12,455 nucleotides of DNA, from positions 1 through 12,455 of the forward strand of contig JAEXPO010000141.1 in assembly GCA_023446675.1 (NCBI GenBank), written 5' to 3'. Of this stretch, positions 1 through 7,513 are shown piece by piece; the first letter of the stretch is position 1; every line of letters begins with the position of its first letter. A model generated the notes under the pieces. The model was not told the origin of the DNA. It did not search any database and saw only the letters and a program-made list of their open reading frames with translations. This DNA comes from Bacillota bacterium. GTDB taxonomy: Bacteria; Bacillota; Clostridia; DSM-8532. A program made the position numbers and the translations under genes.

Positions 1-234
1 AATGAAAAATTCCCCGCCCTAAATGCCAAAATTGATGAAATCGCCTCCAAATACGGTGTTTCAAACAATACCATCGCCGTGGCCTGGCTCCTTCGCCATC
101 CTGCAAACATGCAGCCCGTCACCGGCACCATGAACACAGAGCGCCTGAAGGATTGCGTGAAGGCCGCGGAAATACGGCTTACCCGGGAGGAATGGTACGA
201 AATTTACCTGGCTGCCGGAAATATCCTGCCGTAA
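1..234 (+). CDS. Aldo/keto reductase, C-terminal fragment (YdhF-like)
   Basis: The window opens inside this gene; the last 77 codons are present in frame 1 and end in TAA. The family uses NADPH to reduce aldehydes and ketones on a TIM barrel in the cytoplasm. The visible part is the last barrel strands and helices: an A-W-L-L-R-H-P segment followed by Q-P-V-T-G-T, where the family contacts the cofactor phosphate, then a helix (ERLKDCVKAAEIRLT) and the closing R-E-E-W-Y helix. This closing pattern is most like the E. coli YdhF branch. The catalytic Tyr/Lys/His/Asp residues lie upstream of the window, so activity cannot be judged. A terminator follows 25 bases after the stop, so this gene probably ends its transcription unit. 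The substrate is unknown. Confidence 0.85.
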   Translation, partial: NEKFPALNAKIDEIASKYGVSNNTIAVAWLLRHPANMQPVTGTMNTERLKDCVKAAEIRLTREEWYEIYLAAGNILP

Positions 235-258
235 CATAGACCATTCAGCTTATAATAA

Positions 259-304
259 CCTCCGGGCCTTTATAAATAATTTCAAAGGCCTGGAGGATTT
301 TTTT
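259..304 (+). terminator. Rho-independent terminator after the aldo/keto reductase
   Basis: A 13-bp stem (259-271 with 284-296, one mismatch) has a 12-base A/T-rich loop and is followed by a run of seven T starting at 298. Placement just after the reductase stop, and the T-tract on the plus strand, fit termination of that gene. Confidence 0.88.
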
Positions 305-387
305 ATGTGTATAATGTAATTATAATCCAATCCAACTCCGGCATTACCCCGAAAGCCGGAAAGAAAGCGGAAGGAGTGTGTTAAAAG

Positions 388-996
388 ATGAACAAGCTTA
401 AGCAATTCGTCCTTTTTGCTTTTTGCGGTTTATTAATAGGAATTTTAATCACCCTTGCATCAAATTCGTCGGGGCAATGGAAGGAGCTTTTTACCGGCTC
501 TGCCAGCAACAAAGAGGAGCTATTCGCCAAAGCCGGAGAGATTGAAATACTAAAAAGCGAGGTTGCCCAACGCAAGGAAACAAACAGTTGGTACGGTTTA
601 GAGCAGTCCGATAAAGAAATTGCGGAAGAAATGGTATTAAAGCGCCTTTTGGAAAAGGAGGCTGAAAAAGCCGGCATTTCATTTACCGACGAAGAGGTTC
701 AGTTTTATATGGATGAAACACGCCGCAGACTGCCCGAGGATGAAAGAGGCTATGAGGAATTCAAGGTGTATATTGAAATAAAAGGCTGGTCTGAGGACCA
801 ATATTGGACAGAGGCCTTTCCAGTGTATAAACGCTCCTACATTATCGGCAAATATAAAAACGACTATCTTAAGGCAGAATTTATTAAACACAATAATATA
901 ACGGACAGCAATGATTTTGATACCCTTTTTAACGCCTATTACGAAGGCTATACTACGGGGCTTTTAAAAAGCGTTACAATCGAATACTTTGAATAA
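388..996 (+). CDS. Membrane-anchored protein with SurA-N-like helical domain
   Basis: This 202-residue protein has a short positive N-terminus (MNKLK) and one hydrophobic segment at about residues 7-24. There is no lipobox cysteine at the right place, so it is likely an N-terminally anchored extracytoplasmic protein. The rest is charged and helical. Residues about 75-142 (KEIAEEMVLKRLLEKEAEKAG, then the F-T-D-E-E-V pattern, then an E-E-F...G-W-S-E-D-Q-Y-W stretch) resemble the N-terminal domain of SurA/PrsA/trigger-factor-type chaperones. In those proteins a peptidyl-prolyl isomerase domain usually follows; here the protein ends about 60 residues later without one. An AAGGAG at 371-376 lies 11 bases before the ATG, slightly long. 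A 6-bp inverted repeat (337-342 with 355-360) sits in the leader, and TATAAT hexamers occur at 310 and 321 without a convincing -35. It is probably monocistronic, bounded by terminators on both sides. Function is unknown; a chaperone-like role is inference. Confidence 0.75.
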   Translation: MNKLKQFVLFAFCGLLIGILITLASNSSGQWKELFTGSASNKEELFAKAGEIEILKSEVAQRKETNSWYGLEQSDKEIAEEMVLKRLLEKEAEKAGISFTDEEVQFYMDETRRRLPEDERGYEEFKVYIEIKGWSEDQYWTEAFPVYKRSYIIGKYKNDYLKAEFIKHNNITDSNDFDTLFNAYYEGYTTGLLKSVTIEYFE

Positions 997-1067
997 AAGT
1001 CAAAAGCGCGGGACATCGAGCCCCCTCCCTTTTAGTCCGATTTGCTTTAGGCAAAGGGCTGCCAGTG

Positions 1068-1111
1068 AAAAAACTGCCCGGCAGCCGTTTTTCGGTTGCC
1101 GGGCAGTTTTT
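1068..1111. terminator. Bidirectional terminator between convergent genes
   Basis: A 14-bp G/C-rich stem (1074-1087 with 1093-1106, one G-T type mismatch) has a five-T loop. Five or more A precede it and five T follow it, so both strands have a hairpin plus T-tract. It lies between the plus-strand gene ending at 996 and the minus-strand binding-protein gene ending at 1143, and should stop both. Confidence 0.92.
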
Positions 1112-1142
1112 CAATAATGGTTAAATTCCATTCAGGAGGCTA

Positions 1143-2177
1143 TTAATAAACAGCCTTCCACTCGCCGATATTGTCCTTGTCGAATTTGAAGGGATCACCC
1201 AGCATAACCTCGGAGCCGCCGTCGGCTGCGTCGGTGATAACCTTTTCACCCAGCTTTCCGGCATTGAACTTCTCGCCGGTCTTGCCTGTGATGGTTCCCT
1301 TAACAAGCTGGTCTCCGCCGTAGGCTGCAAGATAGCCGATGTCACTGGGGTTCCAGAGGTACATCCAGGGGCACACGCCGTCTTCAATGAAGGGTGCCAT
1401 TTCGGAGGGAAGACCCAGACCGGTTAAGAGAACCTCGGATTTTTTATCCTGAAGCACCTTGCCGCCTGCCAGCATACCAACCGTGGTGGGTGCGATAATA
1501 ACTTTTATGGAAGGATCCGTTAAGAGCGCGGTGGTTTCACTGGTGGATTTAGTGGGATCATCATCGCCGTAAACAATTTTTACAAGCGGTGTCTTTGCGT
1601 ATTTATCCTTGTTTTCCTCAAGCTCCTTTTTCATCCACTCAATCCACAGGTTCTGATTGGTAGCCTGGGCAGTGGCTGACAGAATGGCGATTCCGCCTTC
1701 GCCGTCAATCATTTCATAAGCGGCCTGAATAAGAACACGTCCGATTTTCTCGGGATCCGCCTGCTGGATGTGCATCTGGCGGCTGTCCTTATTAACTGCG
1801 GAGTCCAGGGAAATAACCTTTATGCCTGCGTCCATGGCCCTTTTAAGAGAAGGCTGGAGAGCATCGGCATCATTGGCTGCAATAGCAATGAGAGAGACCT
1901 TTTGTGCAATCAGGGTGTCGATGATTTCGATCTGTTTCTCAGGCGTTGCTTGATCGGGTCCCTTGTAAAGAGGTGTCACGCCCAGATCCTTGCAGGCGGT
2001 TTCAAAGCCCTCATACATCTTTTTCATGTAAGGGTTGTTGACATCCTTGGCAACAAGGGCATAGACCTTCTTGCCTCCGCTTGAGTTGTTTCCGGAATTG
2101 CCCTGGGTTGAACCGCAGCCGGCAAATACCGACGTTAAAAGTGTCATCGCAAGAAGAATAGCCAGAACCTTTTTCAT
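1143..2177 (-). CDS. rhaS: Sugar ABC transporter substrate-binding lipoprotein, RhaS-like
   Basis: This 344-residue extracellular binding protein belongs to the periplasmic-binding-protein type I family (RhaS/LsrB/RbsB). It begins with a lipoprotein signal: K-K, a hydrophobic core and the lipobox F-A-G-C with Cys21, then a Ser/Gly/Asn-rich linker, so the mature protein is tethered to the outer face of the membrane. Family landmarks are A-K-D-V-N-N-P-Y (43-50), S-L-D-S (123-126), A-T-N-Q-N-L-W (172-178), Y-G-D-D-D-P-T-K-S (203-211), I-A-P-T-T-V-G (228-234), G-L-G-L-P-S-E-M (253-260) and L-W-N-P (274-277). The A-T-N-Q-N and A-P-T-T-V-G versions match rhamnose-binding RhaS as I recall it; LsrB has T-D-Q-N and A-P-D-A-N. 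The gene starts 3 bases after the upstream permease stop and is last in the operon, before a strong terminator. L-rhamnose is the best guess, but another deoxysugar, a pentose or AI-2 cannot be excluded. Confidence 0.85.
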   Translation of the reverse strand: MKKVLAILLAMTLLTSVFAGCGSTQGNSGNNSSGGKKVYALVAKDVNNPYMKKMYEGFETACKDLGVTPLYKGPDQATPEKQIEIIDTLIAQKVSLIAIAANDADALQPSLKRAMDAGIKVISLDSAVNKDSRQMHIQQADPEKIGRVLIQAAYEMIDGEGGIAILSATAQATNQNLWIEWMKKELEENKDKYAKTPLVKIVYGDDDPTKSTSETTALLTDPSIKVIIAPTTVGMLAGGKVLQDKKSEVLLTGLGLPSEMAPFIEDGVCPWMYLWNPSDIGYLAAYGGDQLVKGTITGKTGEKFNAGKLGEKVITDAADGGSEVMLGDPFKFDKDNIGEWKAVY

Positions 2178-2180
2178 AGC

Positions 2181-3275
2181 TTAAACATCACCTTTCTTTA
2201 TTTTTGGCGGCTGTTTTTTAAAGAGCCGCAGACCGACGGATTGAGGAAGCATTTCCTTTAGACTGCTTTTAAGATTAGGCACGGCTACGGTAATCACCAA
2301 AAGCAGGCCCACGATAATCATGATGGTCTGGGAAGGGACATTTACAATGCCCAGGCCGTACCGTAAAAGTCCTATGATAAAGATGGAAAGTGTAACACCA
2401 ATAACCTTGCCCTTGCCCCCCGCGGTGCTGACCCCGCCTAACACCACCATGGCGATAATGTCCAGCTCATAGCCCTGAGCGATACTGGGGCGGGCGCTGC
2501 CCATTTTGGACAGAAGGAAAACAGAGGCAACGGCTGAAAACAAGCCGGTGAGGGTAAAGCTCAGAATTTTAAGCTTATCGGTAACAATACCGGAAAACCG
2601 GGCTGCCACCGGATTGCTGCCTGTAGCGTAAAATCTTCTCCCCAACGGGGTTTTATGAATCAGAAAGCAAAAGGCCAGCGCTTCTATGGCTACAAAAATC
2701 AGGATGAAGGGCAGGGTCCCTATTTTGCCCCAGCCGAAGAACTGGAACCATTCAGGAAAATCTCCCACGGCTCTGTCCTCCAGAAGGATGCTGGCGATAC
2801 CCCTGTAGAGGGTCATGGTGGCAATGGTAACTATAACGGAGGAAAGACCCTTGAATTTGACAATAAGAAGGCCGTTCACAAGTCCGCACAGGGCTCCCAC
2901 CAAAAGTCCCAGCACAATGGCCGCTCCCATGGGCAAGCCCGCGTTGTGGAAAAGGCCGATGCTTACGCCGCTTAAGGCAATGATGGAGGAAACCGAAATA
3001 TCGATATCGCCCAGAAGAATAACCAGCATCATGGGGAAAACCACAACCGCCTTATCCAGAAAAATACTGATAGCGCTCAGGATGTTGTTGTAATCGAGAT
3101 AATAAGGCGAAAGAAAGCTGTTTACCCCGTTGATGGCTACAAGAAGGACTACCAAAAGCCATTCCCATTGAAGGAAAAAGCGTCTGGCCGCAAAGGGCCT
3201 CTCGGATTGGATTACCCGAAAAGGGGCTTCCTCGGCGGGCATGGTCTTCAATGACTTTTCATTGCTTTTTGTCAT
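2181..3275 (-). CDS. Sugar ABC transporter permease, RhaQ-like
   Basis: This 364-residue integral membrane protein of the BPD_transp_2 family (RbsC/LsrC/LsrD/RhaQ) forms half of the transmembrane channel of the importer. About eight to ten hydrophobic segments can be read, starting at W-E-W-L-L-V-V-L-L near residue 38. Family markers include G-D-I-D-I-S-V-S-S near residue 89, the cytoplasmic coupling loop P-L-G-R-R-F-Y-A-T-G-S-N-P-V-A-A-R-F-S-G-I, and V-V-L-G-G-V-S-T-A-G-G-K-G near residue 277. The N-terminus has a polar extension of about 35 residues, and the C-terminus is a basic tail (KKQPPKIKKGD). Its ATG overlaps the stop of the preceding permease by four bases (ATGA), with an AAGGAGGG site inside the end of that gene, so the two are translationally coupled. 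It pairs with the permease at 3272-4261. Confidence 0.88.
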   Translation of the reverse strand: MTKSNEKSLKTMPAEEAPFRVIQSERPFAARRFFLQWEWLLVVLLVAINGVNSFLSPYYLDYNNILSAISIFLDKAVVVFPMMLVILLGDIDISVSSIIALSGVSIGLFHNAGLPMGAAIVLGLLVGALCGLVNGLLIVKFKGLSSVIVTIATMTLYRGIASILLEDRAVGDFPEWFQFFGWGKIGTLPFILIFVAIEALAFCFLIHKTPLGRRFYATGSNPVAARFSGIVTDKLKILSFTLTGLFSAVASVFLLSKMGSARPSIAQGYELDIIAMVVLGGVSTAGGKGKVIGVTLSIFIIGLLRYGLGIVNVPSQTIMIIVGLLLVITVAVPNLKSSLKEMLPQSVGLRLFKKQPPKIKKGDV

Positions 3276-4261
3276 GCCAGTACCCTCCTTTCCAGAGCCT
3301 TTTTCGTTACATTATTTTGGATAAGGGCATTTACTATAATGGAAATCAGGATAATAAGCCCTTTTATCGCCTGCTGCCAGAAGGGGGAAATATTGATTAA
3401 AGGCAGAGCATTATTTAAAAGTCCCAGCAAGAGCGCTCCCAGGAGAACCCCCTGTACCTTGCCCGTACCGCCGGAGATACTTACTCCCCCCAGTACACAG
3501 GCCGCAATGACATTCATTTCATAGCCGGTAGCCGTTTCTCCCTGGGCTGCCGCGTACTTGCATACGTAAAGGACGCCTGCAAGTCCACCCAAAGCTCCCA
3601 TGATAACATAAACCCTGAAAAGAACGTTTTTTACGGAGATACCGCTGACTCTTGCGGATTCCTCACTGTTTCCCACCGCGTAAATCTGCCTTCCCTTGCG
3701 GGTGTAGCCCAGGTAGTAAAAGGCTGCCACATAGATGAGAAGGGCAATGAGTACCATGTTGTTAATACCAAAAACATTTCCAGTTGCAATGCCCATAAAG
3801 CCGGGAGTCATGTCCTTTTGCAATATCCATCCCCCGTTGCTCACAAGGTAGGTCGAGCCTCTAAAGAGGTTCATCATACCCAGGGTTGCAATAATGGGGA
3901 AAATTTTAAGCCTGGAAACCAGAAAACCGTTGATTATCCCGCAGACTGCACCCGCTGCTACGGCGATTACCACCACCAAAATCGGGCTCATGCCGGGGTT
4001 GTATTTCAAAAACGTGGTGGCCGTCATTCCCGCCAGGGCCATTACAGCACCTGCGGAAAGGTCTATGCCCCCCGTAATGAGCACCATCATCATCCCCACC
4101 GAGAGTATGGCCAGAACGGCCGTTTCCTTAAGCATATCCCCTATATTTTCAGCTGTGAGAAAGCTTCCTCCCGTACGGAGATTAACAAAAACCGAAAGGA
4201 GAATTATGACGGCCAAAAGGGCGATTTCTCTTATATTGGCAACCCATGCGTTTCGTTTCAT
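3272..4261 (-). CDS. Sugar ABC transporter permease, RhaP-like
   Basis: This 329-residue BPD_transp_2 permease is the second half of the channel. It is slightly shorter than its partner because it lacks the long N-terminal extension. Markers are G-G-I-D-L-S-A-G-A-V-M-A-L near residue 64, the coupling loop R-K-G-R-Q-I-Y-A-V-G-N-S-E-E-S-A-R-V-S-G-I near residue 187, and C-V-L-G-G-V-S-I-S-G-G-T-G near residue 255, with multiple hydrophobic helices between them. The ATG is 17 bases after the ATPase stop and has an AGGAG-type site, consistent with one transcript for all four importer genes. Assignment to RhaP rather than LsrC is by resemblance and context only; these permeases do not reveal the substrate. 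Confidence 0.88.
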   Translation of the reverse strand: MKRNAWVANIREIALLAVIILLSVFVNLRTGGSFLTAENIGDMLKETAVLAILSVGMMMVLITGGIDLSAGAVMALAGMTATTFLKYNPGMSPILVVVIAVAAGAVCGIINGFLVSRLKIFPIIATLGMMNLFRGSTYLVSNGGWILQKDMTPGFMGIATGNVFGINNMVLIALLIYVAAFYYLGYTRKGRQIYAVGNSEESARVSGISVKNVLFRVYVIMGALGGLAGVLYVCKYAAAQGETATGYEMNVIAACVLGGVSISGGTGKVQGVLLGALLLGLLNNALPLINISPFWQQAIKGLIILISIIVNALIQNNVTKKALERRVLA

Positions 4262-4278
4262 TTTTCCTCTCCTTTCTC

Positions 4279-5787
4279 TTAAGCGTGAGCTTCGCTCTTG
4301 CTAAGGCCCATGGCCGCCTCCAGGATTTTCTCCTGGGTGGCTTCCTCCCGCCCAAAGACCCGGGACAGAATGCCCTGGTGCATCACAGCAATGCGATCCG
4401 CCATGCCCAGCACCTCCGGCATTTCAGAAGAAATGAGCAATATGCCGTAACCGCTTGCGGCCAAATCCGATATGATTTTATAAATCTGGGCCTTGGCCCC
4501 TACATCCACACCCTTGGTTGGCTCATCAAGAATAATAAGCTTTAAGTCGGAATTAAGAAGCTTTGCCACAACCACCTTTTGCTGATTTCCCCCGGACAGT
4601 GAGGACGCTTTATCAAAAACGCTGACAGCTTTGACAGCCAGCTTTTCCGAAAGGGATTTCGCCCTGCTGCGCTCCGCCTTGGGATCCAACACAGTGTTTT
4701 TTGTAAATTTTTCCAATGTCGAAAGGGTTTCATTTTTGTAAATTTCCCAATCCAGGATAAGCCCCTGCTTCTGCCTGTCCTCGGGCAGATAGCCCATTCC
4801 TAAGGACATGGCGTCGCCGGGCCGTCTTATTTTAACCTTTTTGCCTTCAAAGTAAATTGTCCCCGAGGTAAGGGGCTCTATTCCGAAAAGGGATTGGCAC
4901 ACCTCGGTCCGCCCCGCTCCGACAAGACCCGTCAGAGCCAGAATCTCTCCCTTTCTCACGCTAAAGGAAATGTTATGGAAATACCCCGTTCTGCAAAGCT
5001 TTTCGGCTCTCAGAATTTCAGAACCCGGCTTTGTGGCCGTTTTGGGATAGATTTGACTGATTTCACGGCCTACCATGGCCGCAATAAGCTTATCCTGGGA
5101 AATGCCTGAAACCTCCCACGTACCGATATAGGCCGCATCCCGGAAAACCGTTACCCTGTCGGCCAGGCGGTACATATCCTCAAAGCGGTGGGAGATAAAT
5201 ATAATGGATACTCCTCCCGCCTTAAGCTTGTCGGTTATGTTGTAAAGCTCCTCGCATTCTCTGCCCGAAAGAGCTGCCGTAGGCTCATCCATAATGAGGA
5301 TGTCGGCGTTGGTGGAAATGGCCTTGGCTATCTCCACAATCTGCTGCTCCGCCACGGTGAGATTTCCCATTATAGAACGGGGATCAATCGTACTTCCCAG
5401 ATCCCTTAATAGCTTTTCCGCATCCCTGTGCATTCTGCCCCAATTAAGGGTACCAAGGGCTGAAACCGCCTCATGACCAATAAAAATATTTTCCGTCACC
5501 GTAAGGTGGGGATAAGCTGTTCCGTGCTGATAGATGGCTGAGATCTTATGCTTTTGCGCATCCTTGGGGTTTTTAAAAACCACCCGCTGGCCGTTTAGGA
5601 GCATTTCGCCCTCTTCAGCCTGATGGACACCTGTTATCACCTTTATGAAGGTGGATTTGCCCGCTCCGTTTTCACCCATAAGGGCATGTATTTCACCCCG
5701 GCGCAGAGAGAAATGAACGCCATTGAGGGCTTTCACACCGGGGAACTGCTTTGTTATACCGTTTAACTCCAGAATAGCCTCATCCAT
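4279..5787 (-). CDS. Sugar ABC transporter ATP-binding protein, RhaT/RbsA-type double ATPase
   Basis: This protein of about 502 residues carries two fused ATPase domains, as usual for ribose/rhamnose/AI-2 importers, and energises the two permeases from the cytoplasm. Numbering is from the ATG at 5787. Domain 1 has Walker A G-E-N-G-A-G-K-S-T (38-46), a Q-loop Gln at 87, signature L-T-V-A-E-Q-Q, Walker B I-L-I-M-D-E-P-T and switch His200. Domain 2 has a degenerate Walker A (G-L-V-G-A-G-R-T-E), a good signature L-S-G-G-N-Q-Q and Walker B L-I-I-L-D-E-P-T, with Ser where the switch His would be. That asymmetry is normal in this family, so domain 1 should be the main hydrolysing site. An in-frame TTG at 5796 would add three residues, but GGGAG at 5797-5801 directly abuts it and is 9 bases from the ATG, so the ATG is preferred. 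It is the first gene of the importer operon. Confidence 0.92.
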   Translation of the reverse strand: MDEAILELNGITKQFPGVKALNGVHFSLRRGEIHALMGENGAGKSTFIKVITGVHQAEEGEMLLNGQRVVFKNPKDAQKHKISAIYQHGTAYPHLTVTENIFIGHEAVSALGTLNWGRMHRDAEKLLRDLGSTIDPRSIMGNLTVAEQQIVEIAKAISTNADILIMDEPTAALSGRECEELYNITDKLKAGGVSIIFISHRFEDMYRLADRVTVFRDAAYIGTWEVSGISQDKLIAAMVGREISQIYPKTATKPGSEILRAEKLCRTGYFHNISFSVRKGEILALTGLVGAGRTEVCQSLFGIEPLTSGTIYFEGKKVKIRRPGDAMSLGMGYLPEDRQKQGLILDWEIYKNETLSTLEKFTKNTVLDPKAERSRAKSLSEKLAVKAVSVFDKASSLSGGNQQKVVVAKLLNSDLKLIILDEPTKGVDVGAKAQIYKIISDLAASGYGILLISSEMPEVLGMADRIAVMHQGILSRVFGREEATQEKILEAAMGLSKSEAHA

Positions 5788-5796
5788 TGTCCTCAA

Positions 5797-5801
5797 CTCC
5801 C
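5797..5801 (-). promoter_or_regulatory. Ribosome binding site that favours the ATG start of the ATPase
   Basis: GGGAG on the minus strand lies 9 bases before the ATG at 5787 but has zero spacing to the alternative TTG at 5796. This is the reason for choosing the shorter protein. Confidence 0.6.
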
Positions 5802-5816
5802 GTCCTGTGGGATTGC

Positions 5817-5858
5817 TTAAGCCGTGTATTTAAGCGTTTAGCTTAACTGTCGGCTTTA
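5817..5858. promoter_or_regulatory. Nested inverted repeat in the importer leader
   Basis: Two dyads share nearly one centre: outer arms AAGCCG (5819-5824) and CGGCTT (5851-5856), inner arms TTAAGC (5830-5835) and GCTTAA (5841-5846) around the five-base core GTTTA. A further 8-base palindrome GCTTAAGC lies at 5815-5822 on the outer arm. On the minus-strand transcript this folds as a stem, internal loop and stem ending about 28 bases before the ATPase ATG. It could be a protein operator or an RNA leader structure. There is no T-tract, so it is not a normal terminator. Confidence 0.5.
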
Positions 5859-5864
5859 CGCCCG

Positions 5865-5884
5865 GCCCCGGAGTTTATCGGGGC
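5865..5884 (-). other. G/C-rich hairpin in the importer leader
   Basis: GCCCCG (5865-5870) pairs with CGGGGC (5879-5884) around an eight-base loop. It lies just downstream, in transcript sense, of a TTGACA at 5889-5894. It has no T-tract. It may be an RNA structure in the leader or a binding site. Confidence 0.4.
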
Positions 5885-5886
5885 TA

Positions 5887-5977
5887 CGTGTCAAGGATAG
5901 CATTCATGAGGTATTGGAGTGAATGGAAAATAGTAAAACGAAGATGTCAAAAAGTGAAATTAAACAAAAACTCTGTT
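5887..5977 (-). promoter_or_regulatory. Probable promoter region of the importer operon
   Basis: This stretch between the response regulator and the importer has TTGACA on the minus strand at 5945-5950 and again at 5889-5894, but neither has a good -10 at 16-18 bases. TTCACT occurs twice (rc at 5953-5958 and 5918-5923), 35 bases apart. A weak core with repeated elements fits an activator-dependent promoter, and the adjacent AraC-type response regulator is the obvious candidate activator. No clear terminator follows the response regulator gene, so readthrough from it is also possible. Confidence 0.4.
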
Positions 5978-7513
5978 TTATTCCTTTCCAATTTGGGCAA
6001 TATACTCAGACGGCCATAAGCCGGTTTCCTTTTTAAAGCTTTTTGAGAAATAGTAGGGATCCGGATATCCCACATGGGAGGCCAGCTCCTTTACAAGAAT
6101 GCCGGGGTTTTCCCTTATAAGCTCTATGGCTTTCTTCATGCGCAGATAAGTAACATAATCACTGGGGGACATTCCCTTGTAATTACGAAAAAGCTTACTT
6201 AAATAGGAAGGTACCAGGCCAAATTTTTTAGATAGAAGGGTGGTGGTAATATCCTTGCTGTAGTTCTCGTTTAAATAGGCTTCCACACCGTCAAGCAGGG
6301 CGTTGCTCTGAGTGCTAGGCCCTGCTTCCTCCCCCGGAGGCGAGCTAAACAGCTCCGCCATATCCTCCGCTAGCTCCTGTGGTTTAACACAGTTGGATAC
6401 AGCCCCTGCCAGATCCAGCTTCAGGTAGGCAAGCCTTCTGTCGGAAGGCTTTGCTCCGGGATTAAAAGGAGACAGGCCTTCCAGGAATTGAAGGGTCTCC
6501 ATCTGAGTGACACTGTTTTCGCACAAAAGCTCAAAGACCTCTGTAAAGGCCTTATTAATGGCACTTGCCCTCCCCATAGCCAATGCGTTTTCCGCTTTAT
6601 TTCTGGCGTTTGTGAGCACTGTCTCAGGAGGCGGCCCATCCTCCGACTTTCCCGTAAAGTATAGTCCGGGCCGGAAAAGAACGATCCTGGAGTACAGAAG
6701 GGCTCGGAGCTTGTTAAAGACACTGCCTGTAGCGGAAAGAGGACACAGCTTTTCATTTACAGCCAGCGAAACAGGTAAAAGGTTCTCCTGGCACAGGAGA
6801 CGGTACAGCCTTTCAGCAAGGGTATTCAGCGATTCCTCATCAGAAAGGGTAAGCACAAGAATTTTTTCAGCCAGGCTTCTGCCGTTGAAGCACATAAAGC
6901 TGCTAGCCTCTCCTAAAAGGCCCTTGACTTTATCCTCCAGATTAAATTGGCTCCAAAAGCTTCCCGCGGGAAGAAGGGAATCGTCAGGCACCAGGGGAAA
7001 GGGGCCTGCACAGAGAAGAAAAACACCATACTTTTCATCTTCCCCGGCGTCGGAACCTTCATAAGGTATGGCATCCGATAAAACGGGGCCGCCATGAAGA
7101 GAGGATTCCACTCTTTTTCTTAAGTTTGCGCTGCTCCGGGCGGCCGCCTCCACCTCCAGCTTTTTCAAAAGCTCTTCCATAGCCTCCCGGGACACCGGCT
7201 TTAAAAGATAATCAAAGACATGGTACTGAAGGGCTTTTCTGGCATATTCAAAATCCTGGTAGCCGCTTATCACCACCACTGTGGTTTCAGGCCACCGGCT
7301 TCTCACCTCCCCGGCCAGAGTCAGCCCATCCATGACGGGCATGCGCACGTCGGTGAATAGAATGTCCACCGGGGCGTCCGCCAGCTTATCCAGGGCACTT
7401 CTCCCATTAATTGCAGTGTCTTCCACCCGAAAAAGACCCCCATAATCCTCCACCATTCGTGTAAGCATTCTTAAAATAGGAGGCTCATCCTCCACGATCA
7501 TCACACGCAGCAT
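5978..7513 (-). CDS. AraC-type response regulator, YesN family
   Basis: This 511-residue cytoplasmic transcription factor is phosphorylated by the adjacent kinase. The receiver domain is residues 1-120: acidic pocket E8-D9-E10, phosphoacceptor Asp55 in F-T-D-V-R-M-P, switch Ser83 in V-I-S-G-Y, and Lys105 in L-L-K-P. All expected receiver residues are present. A middle region of about 280 residues lacks recognisable motifs, which is usual for this family. The C-terminal hundred residues are an AraC-type double helix-turn-helix, with L-S-K-K-F-G-L-V-P-S-Y-L-S-K-L-F-R and H-V-G-Y-P-D-P-Y-Y-F-S-K-S-F-K-K-E-T-G as the two recognition segments. Its ATG overlaps the kinase stop by one base (TAATG), with GGAGG 9 bases upstream. 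Location directly before the sugar importer makes it the likely activator of that operon, a common arrangement in Firmicutes. Confidence 0.93.
   Translation of the reverse strand: MLRVMIVEDEPPILRMLTRMVEDYGGLFRVEDTAINGRSALDKLADAPVDILFTDVRMPVMDGLTLAGEVRSRWPETTVVVISGYQDFEYARKALQYHVFDYLLKPVSREAMEELLKKLEVEAAARSSANLRKRVESSLHGGPVLSDAIPYEGSDAGEDEKYGVFLLCAGPFPLVPDDSLLPAGSFWSQFNLEDKVKGLLGEASSFMCFNGRSLAEKILVLTLSDEESLNTLAERLYRLLCQENLLPVSLAVNEKLCPLSATGSVFNKLRALLYSRIVLFRPGLYFTGKSEDGPPPETVLTNARNKAENALAMGRASAINKAFTEVFELLCENSVTQMETLQFLEGLSPFNPGAKPSDRRLAYLKLDLAGAVSNCVKPQELAEDMAELFSSPPGEEAGPSTQSNALLDGVEAYLNENYSKDITTTLLSKKFGLVPSYLSKLFRNYKGMSPSDYVTYLRMKKAIELIRENPGILVKELASHVGYPDPYYFSKSFKKETGLWPSEYIAQIGKE

Noticed and set aside
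298..326. Sigma-A promoter for the gene at 388 using TATAAT at 310 or 321
   Set aside because: Neither hexamer has a recognisable -35 at 16-18 bases; for the first, the -35 position falls in the terminator stem. Not enough to call.
3818..4282. Plus-strand open frame opposite the permease
   Set aside because: The translation is rich in His/Arg/Gly with no hydrophobic or domain pattern; the opposite strand is an evident permease.
5788..5796. TTG at 5796 as the start of the ATPase gene
   Set aside because: The GGGAG site abuts this TTG with no spacing but is well placed for the ATG at 5787.
5958..5985. Terminator after the response regulator
   Set aside because: Only a 5-bp A/T stem (AAACA/TGTTT) is visible, too weak to terminate.
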